Shown here: positions 28,193 through 36,532 of the stretch, piece by piece
How the letters are laid out: each line of letters starts with the position of its first letter
Numbering within the stretch: the first letter of the stretch is position 1
NCBI RefSeq assembly: GCF_003478035.1
Contig: NZ_QUEP01000002.1
Location: 248,001-312,000, forward strand
From: Clostridium sp. OF03-18AA
GTDB lineage: Bacteria; Bacillota; Clostridia; Lachnospirales; Lachnospiraceae
Direction: 5' to 3'
DNA: 64,000 nucleotides
The notes under the pieces: generated by a model
What the model was told of the DNA's origin: nothing
Databases searched by the model: none
What the model saw: only the letters and a program-made list of their open reading frames with translations
Made by a program: the position numbers and the translations under genes

Positions 28193-29160
28193 TGAGTAAG
28201 AAGAAAAGATGGATCCCGGGGATCGTGGGGTTCTGCCTGATCCTTGGCGCGACTGGCTGCGCCGGACTTGCAGATACGGGAAATACCTACGCCCTGGATC
28301 AGAGGATCGAGACGTTCGCATCTTCAGGCAGCGGAAGAACGGCGGACGGCTTTGCGGCAGACCTGGCGGTGGTAACGGATGGGATCGACGGAGACGGAAC
28401 ACTCACAGCGCAGTCTGCCGGGGTATTTCCGCTCGATGGGGGAAATGCCGTATTTGCGCAGGATGTTTTTGAACGCAGAAATCCTGCCAGCACGACGAAG
28501 GTCATGACGGCGCTTGTCGCCCTGAAATATGGAAATCTTGAAGATATGGTGACGGTTCCTCAGGAGTCGGTAATCACGGAGAGCGGTTCCTCCATGGCGG
28601 GGGTTGTTCCCGGAGATAAGCTGACACTGGAGCAGCTTCTTTATGGTCTTTTGATCCCGTCGGGAAACGACGCGGCAAACGCGATCGCAGTTCATATGGG
28701 CGGATCGATCGAAGGATTTGTTGAAATGATGAACGAGGAAGCAGCCCGGATCGGTGCCACAGGGACGCATTTTGCAAATGCCAACGGCTTGACGAACGAG
28801 GACCACTATATGACCGCCTACGACCTTTATTTGATGTTCCATGAGGCGTTAAAGTATGAGAAGTTCCGGGATATTATCGGAACGAAGACATACACGGCGT
28901 CCTATAAAGGGGCGGACGGATCGGATAAAACCGCATCCTGGAGTGTCAGCAACTACTACATGCTCGGAAAGAGGGAAATGCCGGATGGACTCTCTGTATT
29001 CGGAGGAAAGACCGGAACCACGAAGGCGGCGGGTTATTGTCTGATCATGGGGGAGAAGGACGCGGACGGGAAAGAGTACGCATCTGTCGTGATGCATGCG
29101 GACAGCCGCGATGCTCTCTATTCGGATATGTCGACGATCATGGAGAAGATCGACCGGTAG
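28192..29160 (+). CDS. D-alanyl-D-alanine carboxypeptidase (S11) lipoprotein
   Basis: 322 residues. Basic start and hydrophobic core end in the lipobox LGATGC (Cys at about 23), so the enzyme is probably lipid-anchored outside. S11 transpeptidase-like motifs: SxxK in ASTTK (Ser100, Lys103), SGN (Ser157) and KTGT (Lys273). Trims the terminal D-Ala from peptidoglycan stem peptides, controlling crosslinking (DacA/DacF group). It lacks the long C-terminal beta domain of PBP5, so the class within S11 is uncertain. Shares one base with mgsA; followed by a strong terminator. Confidence 0.9.
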   Translation: MSKKKRWIPGIVGFCLILGATGCAGLADTGNTYALDQRIETFASSGSGRTADGFAADLAVVTDGIDGDGTLTAQSAGVFPLDGGNAVFAQDVFERRNPASTTKVMTALVALKYGNLEDMVTVPQESVITESGSSMAGVVPGDKLTLEQLLYGLLIPSGNDAANAIAVHMGGSIEGFVEMMNEEAARIGATGTHFANANGLTNEDHYMTAYDLYLMFHEALKYEKFRDIIGTKTYTASYKGADGSDKTASWSVSNYYMLGKREMPDGLSVFGGKTGTTKAAGYCLIMGEKDADGKEYASVVMHADSRDALYSDMSTIMEKIDR

Positions 29161-29189
29161 CAGAAAACAGGAGGAAGAATACGTGAATG

Positions 29190-29242
29190 AACAGGACATG
29201 AAAGTTTTCGGGGGATCCGAAGGTTTTCATGTCCTGTTTTTA
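29190..29242 (+). terminator. intrinsic terminator after carboxypeptidase
   Basis: AACAGGACATGAAA (29190-29203) pairs exactly with TTTCATGTCCTGTT (29225-29238), with a second TTCGG/CCGAA stem inside; TTTT follows. A clear end of the shape/division block. Confidence 0.9.
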
Positions 29243-29316
29243 CTCCCGGGCAACCGTAAAGAACTGTCGACAGCAGATTCTGCCGGTGTTGGAAGTAGAT
29301 TCTGCTTTTGTATGAA

Positions 29317-29340
29317 ATTATTTCGAAATTTAGAAATAAT
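29317..29340 (+). promoter_or_regulatory. palindrome abutting a -35 box (operator-like)
   Basis: ATTATTTC (29317-29324) and GAAATAAT (29333-29340) are exact inverted arms 8 nt apart, ending 2 nt before the -35 box of the next promoter. Position suggests an activator or repressor site; the protein is unknown. Confidence 0.4.
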
Positions 29341-29342
29341 GG

Positions 29343-29371
29343 TTGCAAATTTTCAGCAAATAGTCTATAAT
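29343..29371 (+). promoter_or_regulatory. sigma-A promoter for small P-loop protein
   Basis: TTGCAA (29343-29348), 17-nt spacer, perfect TATAAT (29366-29371); 59 nt before the start. Confidence 0.85.
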
Positions 29372-29430
29372 AAATTTACAAACAAGAGATTTTTTATACA
29401 AAATATATAAAATCCAAGGAGGAGTGCATT

Positions 29431-29850
29431 ATGGTTCAGATCATCGCAGGACGGAAGGGAAAAGGAAAAACTAAATATTTACTTGACATGGCTAACACAG
29501 CTGTAAAAGAGGCAAAAGGTTCAATCGTTTACCTTGATAAAAGTTCGAAACATATGTACGAGCTTAACAACAAGATCCGCTTAATCAACGTGGCTGAGTT
29601 CTCCGTAAGTACGGCTGAAGGCTTTATCGGTTTCATCTGCGGAATTATTTCCCAGGATCACGATCTCGAGGCTATGTATCTTGACAGTTTCTTAAAGCTC
29701 GCCGGTCTTGAGGGAGAAGATATCACTGCAACTCTCGCAGAGCTGGATCAGATCAGTACAAAGTACCATGTAAACTTTGTATTAAGCGTATCCATGGATG
29801 GTGAAGAACTTCCGGAATCTGCAAAAGATATGGTGCTGGTAGCATTATAA
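29431..29850 (+). CDS. small P-loop ATP-binding protein of unknown function
   Basis: 139 residues with a textbook Walker A at the very start, GRKGKGKT (residues 7-14, GxxGxGKT), and otherwise no domain I can name. An acidic ITATLAELDQISTKYHVNFVLSVSMDG segment may be the ATPase core's second half. The protein is much shorter than ordinary AAA+ or RecA-fold ATPases. Related Lachnospiraceae proteins are often labelled as PilT-like without evidence. It is a single-gene unit with its own strong promoter, palindrome, AAGGAGG ribosome site and terminator, so it is probably well expressed. Codon use looks like that of highly expressed genes. Confidence 0.75.
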   Translation: MVQIIAGRKGKGKTKYLLDMANTAVKEAKGSIVYLDKSSKHMYELNNKIRLINVAEFSVSTAEGFIGFICGIISQDHDLEAMYLDSFLKLAGLEGEDITATLAELDQISTKYHVNFVLSVSMDGEELPESAKDMVLVAL

Positions 29851-29879
29851 AACAATCGCTCCTTCCTATAAGTAAGAGT

Positions 29880-29917
29880 ACATAAACACCTGCCTGATGG
29901 CGGGTGTTTATGTTTTA
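29880..29917 (+). terminator. intrinsic terminator of the P-loop gene
   Basis: ACATAAACACCTGCC (29880-29894), TGAT loop, complementary GGCGGGTGTTTATGT (29899-29913) with one wobble, then TTTT. Confidence 0.9.
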
Positions 29918-29972
29918 TAAGCCGGAAATTCTACGTTGCGAAAAAAATAAATAAAATGTCAAGCAAAAACAC

Positions 29973-30001
29973 TTGACAACCATCACCGTTTATAGTATGA
30001 T
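29973..30001 (+). promoter_or_regulatory. sigma-A promoter for ylxM-ffh
   Basis: Perfect TTGACA (29973-29978), 17-nt spacer, TATGAT (29996-30001). ATG of ylxM follows 17 nt after the -10 box, giving a very short leader. Confidence 0.85.
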
Positions 30002-30018
30002 ATCGCAGGTGACCTGAT

Positions 30019-30360
30019 ATGGAAAAAATTGTAGCACAGGGTCTTCTGTATGATTTCTATGGAGAGCTCTTGACGGAGCACCAGCGGCGTGTATATGAAG
30101 ATGTGGTATTTAATGACATGTCCCTCAGCGAGATCGCCGAAGAACAGGGAATCAGCAGACAGGGCGTGCATGACCTGGTGAAGCGCTGTGACAAGATTCT
30201 TTCCGGATACGAGGAAAAACTGAAGCTTGTCGAGAAATTCAACCAGACAAAGAAAATGGTAGAAGAGATTAAGGAACTGGCTGGCCAATATAAAAAGGAC
30301 GGCGACCGATCCCTGATCGACAGGATCGAAGCGATTTCCGAGGAGATCGGGAAGCTGTAA
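30019..30360 (+). CDS. ylxM: YlxM/UPF0122 helix-turn-helix protein
   Basis: 113 residues; sigma-70 region 4-like HTH seen in [37 protein letters not shown] (split about residues 21-58), then a helical tail. YlxM accompanies the signal recognition particle; the Streptococcus homologue binds SRP RNA and modulates Ffh GTPase. The gene directly precedes ffh, as in most Firmicutes. The start has only a weak ribosome site (CAGGTGACCTGAT). Confidence 0.9.
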   Translation: MEKIVAQGLLYDFYGELLTEHQRRVYEDVVFNDMSLSEIAEEQGISRQGVHDLVKRCDKILSGYEEKLKLVEKFNQTKKMVEEIKELAGQYKKDGDRSLIDRIEAISEEIGKL

Positions 30361-30378
30361 GCCAGAGGGAGAGTTTTC

Positions 30379-31743
30379 ATGGCATTTGAAAGTTTAGCCG
30401 ATAAATTACAGAATGTCTTTAAAAACTTAAGAGGCAAAGGAAGACTGTCAGAGGCGGATGTAAAAGCTGCCCTGAAGGAAGTCAAGATGGCTCTCCTGGA
30501 AGCCGACGTAAGTTTTAAAGTTGTTAAACAGTTTATCAGTTCTGTACAGGAGAGAGCGATCGGACAGGATGTCTTAGAGAGCCTGACTCCGGGACAGATG
30601 GTAATAAAAATTGTAAACGAAGAACTCGTAAAACTGATGGGTTCCGAGACCACAGAGATTGCCTTAAAGCCCCAGAATGAGATCACGGTCATCATGATGA
30701 TCGGTCTTCAGGGCGCAGGTAAAACAACGACTACGGCAAAACTTGCCGGAAAGTTCAAGGCAAAAGGCAGAAAGCCGCTTCTTGCGGCCTGCGACGTCTA
30801 CCGACCAGCTGCGATCAAGCAGTTACAGGTAAACGGTGAGAAAGTCGGAGTTCCGGTTTTCACAATGGGAGATAACCAGAATCCGGTGAATATCGCAAAA
30901 GCCGCTGTGGAACATGCCAGAAAAGAAGGCATGAATCTTGTATTCCTCGATACGGCAGGACGTCTTCAGATCGATGAGTCCATGATGGATGAGCTCGTCA
31001 ACATCAAAGAAGCAGTCAATGTCGACCAGACGATCCTCGTTGTCGACGCGATGACCGGTCAGGATGCAGTCAATGTTGCCGGAAGCTTTAATGACAAGAT
31101 CGGCGTCGATGGCGTGATCTTAACAAAGCTTGACGGTGATACACGAGGCGGTGCGGCGTTATCGATCCGTGCCGTGACGGGAAAACCGATCCTCTACGTC
31201 GGTATGGGCGAGAAGCTCTCTGACCTGGAACAGTTTTATCCGGACCGTATGGCTTCGAGAATCCTTGGAATGGGTGATATCCTTTCCCTGATTGAGAAAG
31301 CCGAGTTTGAGGTGAGCGAAGAGAAGGCAAAAGAAATGAGCCAGAAACTTCGCAAAGCAGAATTTGATTTTAACGATTTCCTGGATCAGATGCGCCAGAT
31401 CAAAAAGATGGGCGGAATGAACAGCATCTTGAACATGATGCCGGGAATGGCCCAGATGAAGGGAAATGTTGAAATAGACGAGAAATCCATGGATAAAGTG
31501 GAGGCGATCATTCTCTCAATGACGAAGGAAGAGCGGGCGAACCCGTCACTCCTGAATCCGTCGAGAAAACAGAGGATCGCGAAGGGCGCCGGAGTAGATA
31601 TTGCCGAGGTGAACCGGATCGTCAAACAGTTTGAACAGTCGAAAAAGCTCATGAAGCAGCTTCCTGGAATGATGGGAGGCGGAAAGCGGAAAGGGCTTGG
31701 CGGACTGGGCGGTATGCTTGGAAAGATGAAATTACCATTCTAA
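30379..31743 (+). CDS. ffh: signal recognition particle GTPase Ffh
   Basis: 454 residues. N domain (about 1-90), G domain with GLQGAGKTTTTAKLA (about 109-123), DVYRPAAIKQL, DTAGRLQ, TKLDGDTRGGAALS, and methionine-rich M domain (about 300-454) ending in a Gly/Lys-rich tail GGGKRKGLGGLGGMLGKM. Binds 4.5S/SRP RNA and signal peptides at the ribosome and docks to FtsY. Cotranscribed with ylxM (18-nt gap). The SRP RNA gene is not in the window. Confidence 0.96.
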   Translation: MAFESLADKLQNVFKNLRGKGRLSEADVKAALKEVKMALLEADVSFKVVKQFISSVQERAIGQDVLESLTPGQMVIKIVNEELVKLMGSETTEIALKPQNEITVIMMIGLQGAGKTTTTAKLAGKFKAKGRKPLLAACDVYRPAAIKQLQVNGEKVGVPVFTMGDNQNPVNIAKAAVEHARKEGMNLVFLDTAGRLQIDESMMDELVNIKEAVNVDQTILVVDAMTGQDAVNVAGSFNDKIGVDGVILTKLDGDTRGGAALSIRAVTGKPILYVGMGEKLSDLEQFYPDRMASRILGMGDILSLIEKAEFEVSEEKAKEMSQKLRKAEFDFNDFLDQMRQIKKMGGMNSILNMMPGMAQMKGNVEIDEKSMDKVEAIILSMTKEERANPSLLNPSRKQRIAKGAGVDIAEVNRIVKQFEQSKKLMKQLPGMMGGGKRKGLGGLGGMLGKMKLPF

Positions 31744-31820
31744 GTACCGCATTATGATAAGAAGGCAAATGCGATTCCCGCATGGCTGATACACAAAGAA
31801 ACCAAGGAGGTGAAATTGTC

Positions 31821-32063
31821 ATGGCAGTTAAGATGAGATTAAGAAGAATGGGTCAGAAGAAGGCTCCTTTCTATAGAATTATCGTTGCAGATTCCCGTTC
31901 CCCGAGAGACGGTCGCTTCATCGAAGAGGTTGGATACTACGATCCGAACACAGAGCCGAGCACCATCAAATTCGACGAGGAAGCAGCTAAGAAGTGGTTA
32001 GGAACAGGCGCTCAGCCGACTGAGACTGTTGCTAAGCTCTTAAAGGCAGCCGGTATCCAGTAA
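31821..32063 (+). CDS. rpsP: 30S ribosomal protein S16
   Basis: 80 residues; family opening [29 protein letters not shown] is split across residues 3-32 and followed by [16 protein letters not shown] 31821 follows an excellent AAGGAGGTGA site; the longer frame to 31782 has none. The gene has the codon use of a highly expressed gene. Confidence 0.96.
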   Translation: MAVKMRLRRMGQKKAPFYRIIVADSRSPRDGRFIEEVGYYDPNTEPSTIKFDEEAAKKWLGTGAQPTETVAKLLKAAGIQ

Positions 32064-32077
32064 TCGAGGTGGATTCA

Positions 32078-32305
32078 ATGAAGGAATTGGTAGAAGTTAT
32101 CGCCAAAGCGCTGGTTGATAATCCAGATGAAGTCGTTGTTACGGAATCTGAAAAAGAAGAAGAGATCGTCATCGAGCTCAAGGTTGCCCCGACCGATATG
32201 GGAAAGGTGATCGGAAAGCAGGGAAGGATCGCGAAAGCCATCCGCTCCGTTGTGAAGGCGGCTTCTTCCAAGATGGATAAGAAAGTGATTGTTGAAATTC
32301 AGTAA
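32078..32305 (+). CDS. khpA: KH-domain RNA-binding protein KhpA
   Basis: 75 residues with a single type II KH domain: the loop GKVIGKQGRIAKAIRSVVK carries the GxxG motif (GKQG). With KhpB/Jag it forms an RNA-binding pair that affects sRNA binding and cell division in Gram-positives. ATG 32078 is behind CGAGGTGG; the GTG at 32069 overlaps that site and is rejected. Position between rpsP and rimM is conserved. Confidence 0.92.
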   Translation: MKELVEVIAKALVDNPDEVVVTESEKEEEIVIELKVAPTDMGKVIGKQGRIAKAIRSVVKAASSKMDKKVIVEIQ

Positions 32306-32307
32306 TC

Positions 32308-32438
32308 GTGAGGGACTGTGGACAGGATTTTTCCCGGCTGCAGTCCCCTTTCTGTTATCAGAGACGGTTTCTGCGGGCAGGTATCAGCCGCGCTGTGTTT
32401 GATAGAATGACAGGAGCTGACTGCCCGGGTTCCCTCAC
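32308..32438 (+). ncRNA. khpA-rimM intergenic RNA with two exclusive folds
   Basis: Segment 32308-32318 can pair in two ways: GGGACTG (32312-32318) with CAGTCCC (32341-32347), or GTGAGGGA (32308-32315) with TCCCTCAC (32431-32438), the second enclosing CGGGCAG (32374-32380) with CTGCCCG (32421-32427). All four matches are exact. The right arm ends 20 nt before rimM ATG. Looks like an attenuator-type switch controlling entry into rimM-trmD; ligand or trigger unknown. Confidence 0.5.
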
Positions 32439-32458
32439 AGTTACGATAGGAGACAAAT

Positions 32459-32974
32459 ATGGAAAAATATCTTCGTGTAGGCGTCATTACCTCCCCGCAC
32501 GGCGTGCGCGGCGAGGTGAAGGTCTATCCGACCACCGATGACGCGATGCGCTTTAAAAAATTAGATCATGTGATTCTGGACCTCGGAAGAGGAGAAAGAC
32601 GGGAGTTAAAGATCCGTCAGGTAAAATTCTTCAAAAACATGGTCATCCTGAAATTCGACGGGGTTGACACTATGAACGAGGTGGAAGGATGGCGCCAGAA
32701 GGACCTTCTGATCACAAGAGACCAGGCAGTGCCTCTTCAGGAGGACGAATTCTTTATCACCGACCTCATCGGACTTACTGTTGTCACGGACGAAGGGGAT
32801 ACGCTCGGAACGCTGACGGATGTGATGGAGACAGGAGCAAACGATGTCTACTGTGTAAAGACACCGGAGGGAAAGGAACTTCTTCTCCCGGCGATCCACG
32901 ACTGCATTCTCGATGTGGATCTTGATAAGGAAGAGATGCTTGTCCATGTTCTTCCGGGACTTCTGGATCTGTAA
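32459..32974 (+). CDS. rimM: 16S rRNA processing protein RimM
   Basis: 171 residues; late 30S assembly factor that binds S19. N-terminal beta-barrel opens RVGVITSPHGVRGEVKVYP and the C-terminal PRC-barrel has DLIGLTVVTDEGDTLGTL and LLPAIHDCILDVDL. Its partner rpsP and the methyltransferase trmD flank it as in E. coli. GGAGACAAAT precedes ATG 32459. Confidence 0.95.
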   Translation: MEKYLRVGVITSPHGVRGEVKVYPTTDDAMRFKKLDHVILDLGRGERRELKIRQVKFFKNMVILKFDGVDTMNEVEGWRQKDLLITRDQAVPLQEDEFFITDLIGLTVVTDEGDTLGTLTDVMETGANDVYCVKTPEGKELLLPAIHDCILDVDLDKEEMLVHVLPGLLDL

Positions 32975-32986
32975 GGGGAGGCCGCG

Positions 32987-33736
32987 ATGAATTTTCATGT
33001 ACTTACCCTGTTCCCGGAGATGATCATGAACGGTCTGGAGACCAGCATTCTCGGCCGCGCGGCAGCGAAGGGGATCGTATCGTTTGAGGCGGTGAATATC
33101 CGCGATTATACGCTGGAGCGCCACGGAAAGGTGGACGACTATCCTTACGGCGGCGGCGCCGGGATGGTCATGCAGGCGGAGCCGATCTACCGCGCTTATG
33201 AGGCACTTGTCGAGAAGATCGGAAAGAAACCGCGTGTGATCTACATGACTCCCCAGGGAAAGACTTTCAATCAGAATATTGCGGAAGATCTCGCGAAGGA
33301 GGAGGATCTGGTGTTCCTCTGCGGTCACTATGAGGGGGTCGATGAGCGCGTTCTGGAGATGATCGCGACAGATTACCTCTCCGCAGGAGATTATGTCCTC
33401 ACAGGAGGAGAGCTTCCGGCGATGATGATGATCGACTGTATTTCAAGACTTGTCCCGGGAGTGCTGAACAACAATGTGTCTGCGGAGTTCGAGACATTCC
33501 ACGATAACCTTCTGGAGTATCCGCAGTACACGCGCCCGGAAGTGTTCATGGGCAAAAAAGTGCCGGATATCCTTCTTTCCGGGCATCATGCAAATGTCGA
33601 GAAATGGCGCAGGGAGCAGTCGATCATCCGCACACTGAAGAACCGCCCGGAACTTTTGGAGGACGCTGTCCTTTCGAAAAAGGAGCAGAAGTTCCTGGAT
33701 GAATTGCTGAGACAGCAGGAGACCGAAAAACCGTGA
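32987..33736 (+). CDS. trmD: tRNA (guanine37-N1)-methyltransferase TrmD
   Basis: 249-residue SPOUT (trefoil-knot) methyltransferase making m1G37, which prevents frameshifting. Signatures: FHVLTLFPEMI, DYPYGGGAGMVMQ, LCGHYEGVDERV (SAM knot) and DYVLTGGELPAMMMID. Follows rimM by 12 nt. Identity is secure. Confidence 0.96.
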   Translation: MNFHVLTLFPEMIMNGLETSILGRAAAKGIVSFEAVNIRDYTLERHGKVDDYPYGGGAGMVMQAEPIYRAYEALVEKIGKKPRVIYMTPQGKTFNQNIAEDLAKEEDLVFLCGHYEGVDERVLEMIATDYLSAGDYVLTGGELPAMMMIDCISRLVPGVLNNNVSAEFETFHDNLLEYPQYTRPEVFMGKKVPDILLSGHHANVEKWRREQSIIRTLKNRPELLEDAVLSKKEQKFLDELLRQQETEKP

Positions 33737-33768
33737 CCAAAAAATTGCACGATATATGAGAAAACCGC

Positions 33769-33797
33769 TTGCATTTTGGCTTGCGGTATGATAAAAT
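33769..33797 (+). promoter_or_regulatory. sigma-A promoter for rplS
   Basis: TTGCAT (33769-33774), 17-nt spacer, TAAAAT (33792-33797), followed by the L19 leader. Lets rplS be made apart from trmD. Confidence 0.8.
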
Positions 33798-33808
33798 ACA
33801 AAACTGTG

Positions 33809-33903
33809 GTATCCGAAAGACGGGAGAACCCTGTCAATACGGAGACTTAAATCATAAGAGATGTTCCGCTGCCGCAGGAAAAGAAGATGCGGGTAAGAAC
33901 ATC
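33809..33903 (+). ncRNA. ribosomal protein L19 leader
   Basis: Two helices: GTAT (33809-33812)/ATAC (33837-33840) enclosing GACGGG/CCCTGTC (33819-33835), and GATGTTC (33860-33866)/GAACATC (33897-33903) enclosing CCGCA (33872-33876)/TGCGG (33888-33892). Position and shape match the known L19 leader upstream of Firmicutes rplS, an autoregulatory element that should bind L19. No covariance search was possible. Confidence 0.75.
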
Positions 33904-33928
33904 GAATACTTTAAGGAGGTTCATATCA

Positions 33929-34276
33929 ATGAACGACATTATCAAGAATATCGAAGCTGCACAGTTAAAAGAGTCTGTACCGAGCTTCAACGTAGGTGAC
34001 ACTGTAAGAGTATCCGCTAAGATCAAAGAGGGAAACCGTGAAAGAATCCAGATCTTCGAGGGAACTGTTATCAAGAGACAGAACGGCGGCGTTAGAGAGA
34101 CTTTCACAGTAAGAAAGAACTCCAACGGTATCGGCGTTGAGAAGACATGGCCGCTTCATTCTCCGTCTGTTGAGAACGTTGAGGTTGTAAGAAGAGGTAA
34201 AGTTCGCCGCGCGAAACTTTACTACTTAAGAACAAGAGTAGGTAAAGCTGCAAAGGTTAAAGAATTAGTAAAATAA
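33929..34276 (+). CDS. rplS: 50S ribosomal protein L19
   Basis: 115 residues; [26 protein letters not shown] and [32 protein letters not shown] are the family core (both split here). Located at the 30S-50S interface. ATG 33929 follows TAAGGAGGT; the longer frame to 33887 runs into the leader. Codon use fits high expression. Ends in a strong terminator. Confidence 0.96.
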   Translation: MNDIIKNIEAAQLKESVPSFNVGDTVRVSAKIKEGNRERIQIFEGTVIKRQNGGVRETFTVRKNSNGIGVEKTWPLHSPSVENVEVVRRGKVRRAKLYYLRTRVGKAAKVKELVK

Positions 34277-34307
34277 TTCATAACAACTGTACAGAGAGTC
34301 AGTAGAT

Positions 34308-34341
34308 CAAAGGGGCAATGAAAATTGTCCCTTTGTTTTTA
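34308..34341 (+). terminator. intrinsic terminator after rplS
   Basis: CAAAGGGGCAAT (34308-34319), GAAA loop, ATTGTCCCTTTG (34324-34335) with one wobble, then TTTTT. Confidence 0.92.
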
Positions 34342-34408
34342 CTAAAACAGCAGGAATTCCCCTTGCATAAAGTACAGATGTTCTGTCATGGATTCAGGAG
34401 GTCCCTTC

Positions 34409-34954
34409 ATGGAATTTTTTGAGAAAAAGGAACCGAACAGACTTCACCGGATCACGGAATGGGCGGTCGACTGCGCAGTCATGATCGCTCTTGCGTGCTA
34501 TCTCGTGTTTTGTTTTGGGAGCAGGGTTGAGATGAATGGAAGTTCCATGAAACCCGTGCTGGAGTCCGGAGATGTGGTGCTGATAAACCGGCTCGCATAT
34601 GATGTCGGGAAACCGGTCCGATTTGATGTTGTCGTCTTTGAACGGGAAGGACAGCAGCCGGGGATCAAGAGGATCATCGGACTTCCCGGTGAGACGGTCC
34701 AGATCAAAAATGGATCCGTCTATATCAATGGGGAACTCTTAAAAGCGGAAAACGGACTTGCCGAGGCGACGATCGCCGGGGCAGCCGAGTATCCGGTCGA
34801 GCTCGGGGATGATGAATATTTTCTCCTGGGTGACAACCGTGAATCAAGTGAAGACAGCCGGTTTTCCGGCATTGGAAATATAAAACGGGAAAATCTCATC
34901 GGACGCGTCTGGCTGCGGTTTCAGCCATTTTCCAGACTTGGTTTCGTCCGGTAG
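34409..34954 (+). CDS. lepB: signal peptidase I
   Basis: 181 residues; one N-terminal TM segment (about 20-37), then catalytic domain. Nucleophile Ser46 in NGSSMKP and general base Lys87 in KRIIGLPGE; GDNRESSEDSR is box E. Cleaves signal peptides outside the membrane. ATG 34409 lies 7 nt behind CAGGAGG and is preferred to ATG 34388, which overlaps that site. The Gram-positive short form lacks the large E. coli cap domain. Confidence 0.93.
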   Translation: MEFFEKKEPNRLHRITEWAVDCAVMIALACYLVFCFGSRVEMNGSSMKPVLESGDVVLINRLAYDVGKPVRFDVVVFEREGQQPGIKRIIGLPGETVQIKNGSVYINGELLKAENGLAEATIAGAAEYPVELGDDEYFLLGDNRESSEDSRFSGIGNIKRENLIGRVWLRFQPFSRLGFVR

Positions 34955-34978
34955 CAGGAAAGGACGGAGACGATTACT

Positions 34979-35827
34979 ATGAATATACAGTGGTATCCAG
35001 GCCATATGACAAAGGCGAAACGCGCCATGAAAGAGGACGTGAAACTTGTAGACCTCGTGATCGAGCTTGTGGATGCGAGAGCGCCGCTTGCCAGCCGCAA
35101 TCCGGATATTGACAGCCTCGCAGCCGGAAAAGGCCGTGTGATCCTTTTAAATAAGGCGGATCTTGCTTCTGAGAAGGCAAATGCCGCATGGATCTCCTAT
35201 TTTGAGGGACAGGGCTTCCAGGTCATGAAGATCGATGCAAGAGCGAAAGCGACGTTAAAACAGCTGAATGCCCTGATCCAGGAGGCATGTAAGGAGAAGA
35301 TCGAGCGCGACAGAAGGCGCGGTATCTTAAACCGCCCGGTGCGTGCGATGGTGGTCGGGATCCCGAACGTCGGAAAATCCACGTTCATCAACAGCTTTGC
35401 CGGAAAAGCAGCTGCGAAGACGGGAAACAAACCTGGCGTCACAAAGGGAAATCAGTGGATCCGTTTAAATAAGCAGGTGGAGCTTCTCGACACTCCGGGT
35501 ATCTTATGGCCGAAATTTGAGGACCAGAAAGTTGGTCTTTTACTGGCGTTTTTAGGCTCCATCAACGATGAGATCCTGGAGAAAGATGAACTGGCTTCCG
35601 AACTTGCGGGATATCTTAAGGAGATCACTCCTGGTCTCTTAAAAGAGCGTTACGGGATCGAGGAGGAAGGAAAGAAGCCGTATGAGCTCCTCGATGAGAT
35701 TGCAACGGCGCGTGCATGCCTGACAAAGGGAGGCGTGAATGATCTGACAAAGGCGGCGAGACTTCTTCTTGATGAATTCCGCGGCGGAAAGCTCGGAAGG
35801 ATCACGCTGGAGATGCCGGCGGAATAA
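34979..35827 (+). CDS. rbgA: ribosome biogenesis GTPase YlqF/RbgA
   Basis: 282 residues; circularly permuted GTPase, since the G4 motif NKAD (about residues 58-61) precedes G1 GIPNVGKST (about 126-134) and G3 DTPGILWP. Promotes late 50S assembly. Opens with the family's QWYPGHMTKAKR. Order lepB-rbgA-rnhB is typical of Firmicutes. Confidence 0.95.
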   Translation: MNIQWYPGHMTKAKRAMKEDVKLVDLVIELVDARAPLASRNPDIDSLAAGKGRVILLNKADLASEKANAAWISYFEGQGFQVMKIDARAKATLKQLNALIQEACKEKIERDRRRGILNRPVRAMVVGIPNVGKSTFINSFAGKAAAKTGNKPGVTKGNQWIRLNKQVELLDTPGILWPKFEDQKVGLLLAFLGSINDEILEKDELASELAGYLKEITPGLLKERYGIEEEGKKPYELLDEIATARACLTKGGVNDLTKAARLLLDEFRGGKLGRITLEMPAE

Positions 35828-35868
35828 AGTGTGGAACATGAATACGCAGGGATAAGGAGTAAAGAGAT

Positions 35869-36513
35869 ATGGCAAGACGTGTGCTGACCGGAGAAAAACT
35901 GGAAAAGGAGCTGGAACGCCTCTCCCTCATGCGGGAGTTCGAGAGACAGTATGAGGACTGTGCGTTTATCTGCGGGATCGATGAGGCGGGCCGCGGACCT
36001 CTTGCAGGGCCGGTTGCGGCCGGTGCGGCGATCCTGCCGAAGGACTGCCAGATCCTTTATTTAAACGACTCGAAAAAGCTCTCTGAGAGCCGGAGAGAGG
36101 AACTGTTCCTGGAGATCAAGGAGAAAGCGATCGCCTGGTCGGTGGGGATCGTGGGTCCTGAGCGGATCGATGAGATCAACATCCTGCAGGCGACTTATGA
36201 GGCGATGCGCCAGGCGATCGCGAAACTTGACCCGGCGCCCCAGATCCTTTTAAACGATGCGGTGACGATCCCGCAGGTTGCGATCCCGCAGGTGCCGATC
36301 ATCAAGGGCGATGCGAAGAGCGTTTCCATCGCGGCGGCAAGCATCCTCGCAAAGGTCACCAGGGACCACATGATGGAAGAGTATGATAAGGAATACCCGG
36401 AGTATGGGTTCGCAAAGCATAAGGGATACGGAACTGCCGCACATATCGCGGCGCTGAAAGAGTTCGGACCGACCCCGATCCACAGACGGACATTTATTAC
36501 GAAGTTTGTGTGA
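35869..36513 (+). CDS. rnhB: ribonuclease HII
   Basis: 214 residues; removes ribonucleotides misincorporated in DNA. GIDEAGRGPLAGPV holds the first two catalytic acidic residues (Asp, Glu about 44-45); further metal ligands are in NDAVTIP and the SIAAASILAKVTRDHMM segment. A charged extension of about 30 residues precedes the core. ATG 35869 is behind AAGGAG at usual spacing. Confidence 0.95.
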   Translation: MARRVLTGEKLEKELERLSLMREFERQYEDCAFICGIDEAGRGPLAGPVAAGAAILPKDCQILYLNDSKKLSESRREELFLEIKEKAIAWSVGIVGPERIDEINILQATYEAMRQAIAKLDPAPQILLNDAVTIPQVAIPQVPIIKGDAKSVSIAAASILAKVTRDHMMEEYDKEYPEYGFAKHKGYGTAAHIAALKEFGPTPIHRRTFITKFV

Positions 36514-36532
36514 TAAGCAGCCATTTTTCGAA

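Noticed and set aside
29183..29410. Small + strand ORF after the carboxypeptidase, with a passable ribosome site
   Set aside because: Its beginning is the terminator stem and it runs through the next promoter; it is an accident of the AGGAGG-like sequence before the hairpin.
34371..34390. Promoter before lepB (TTGCAT near 34372)
   Set aside because: A -10 at correct spacing (TCATGG) is too poor; transcription probably uses another start or read-through.
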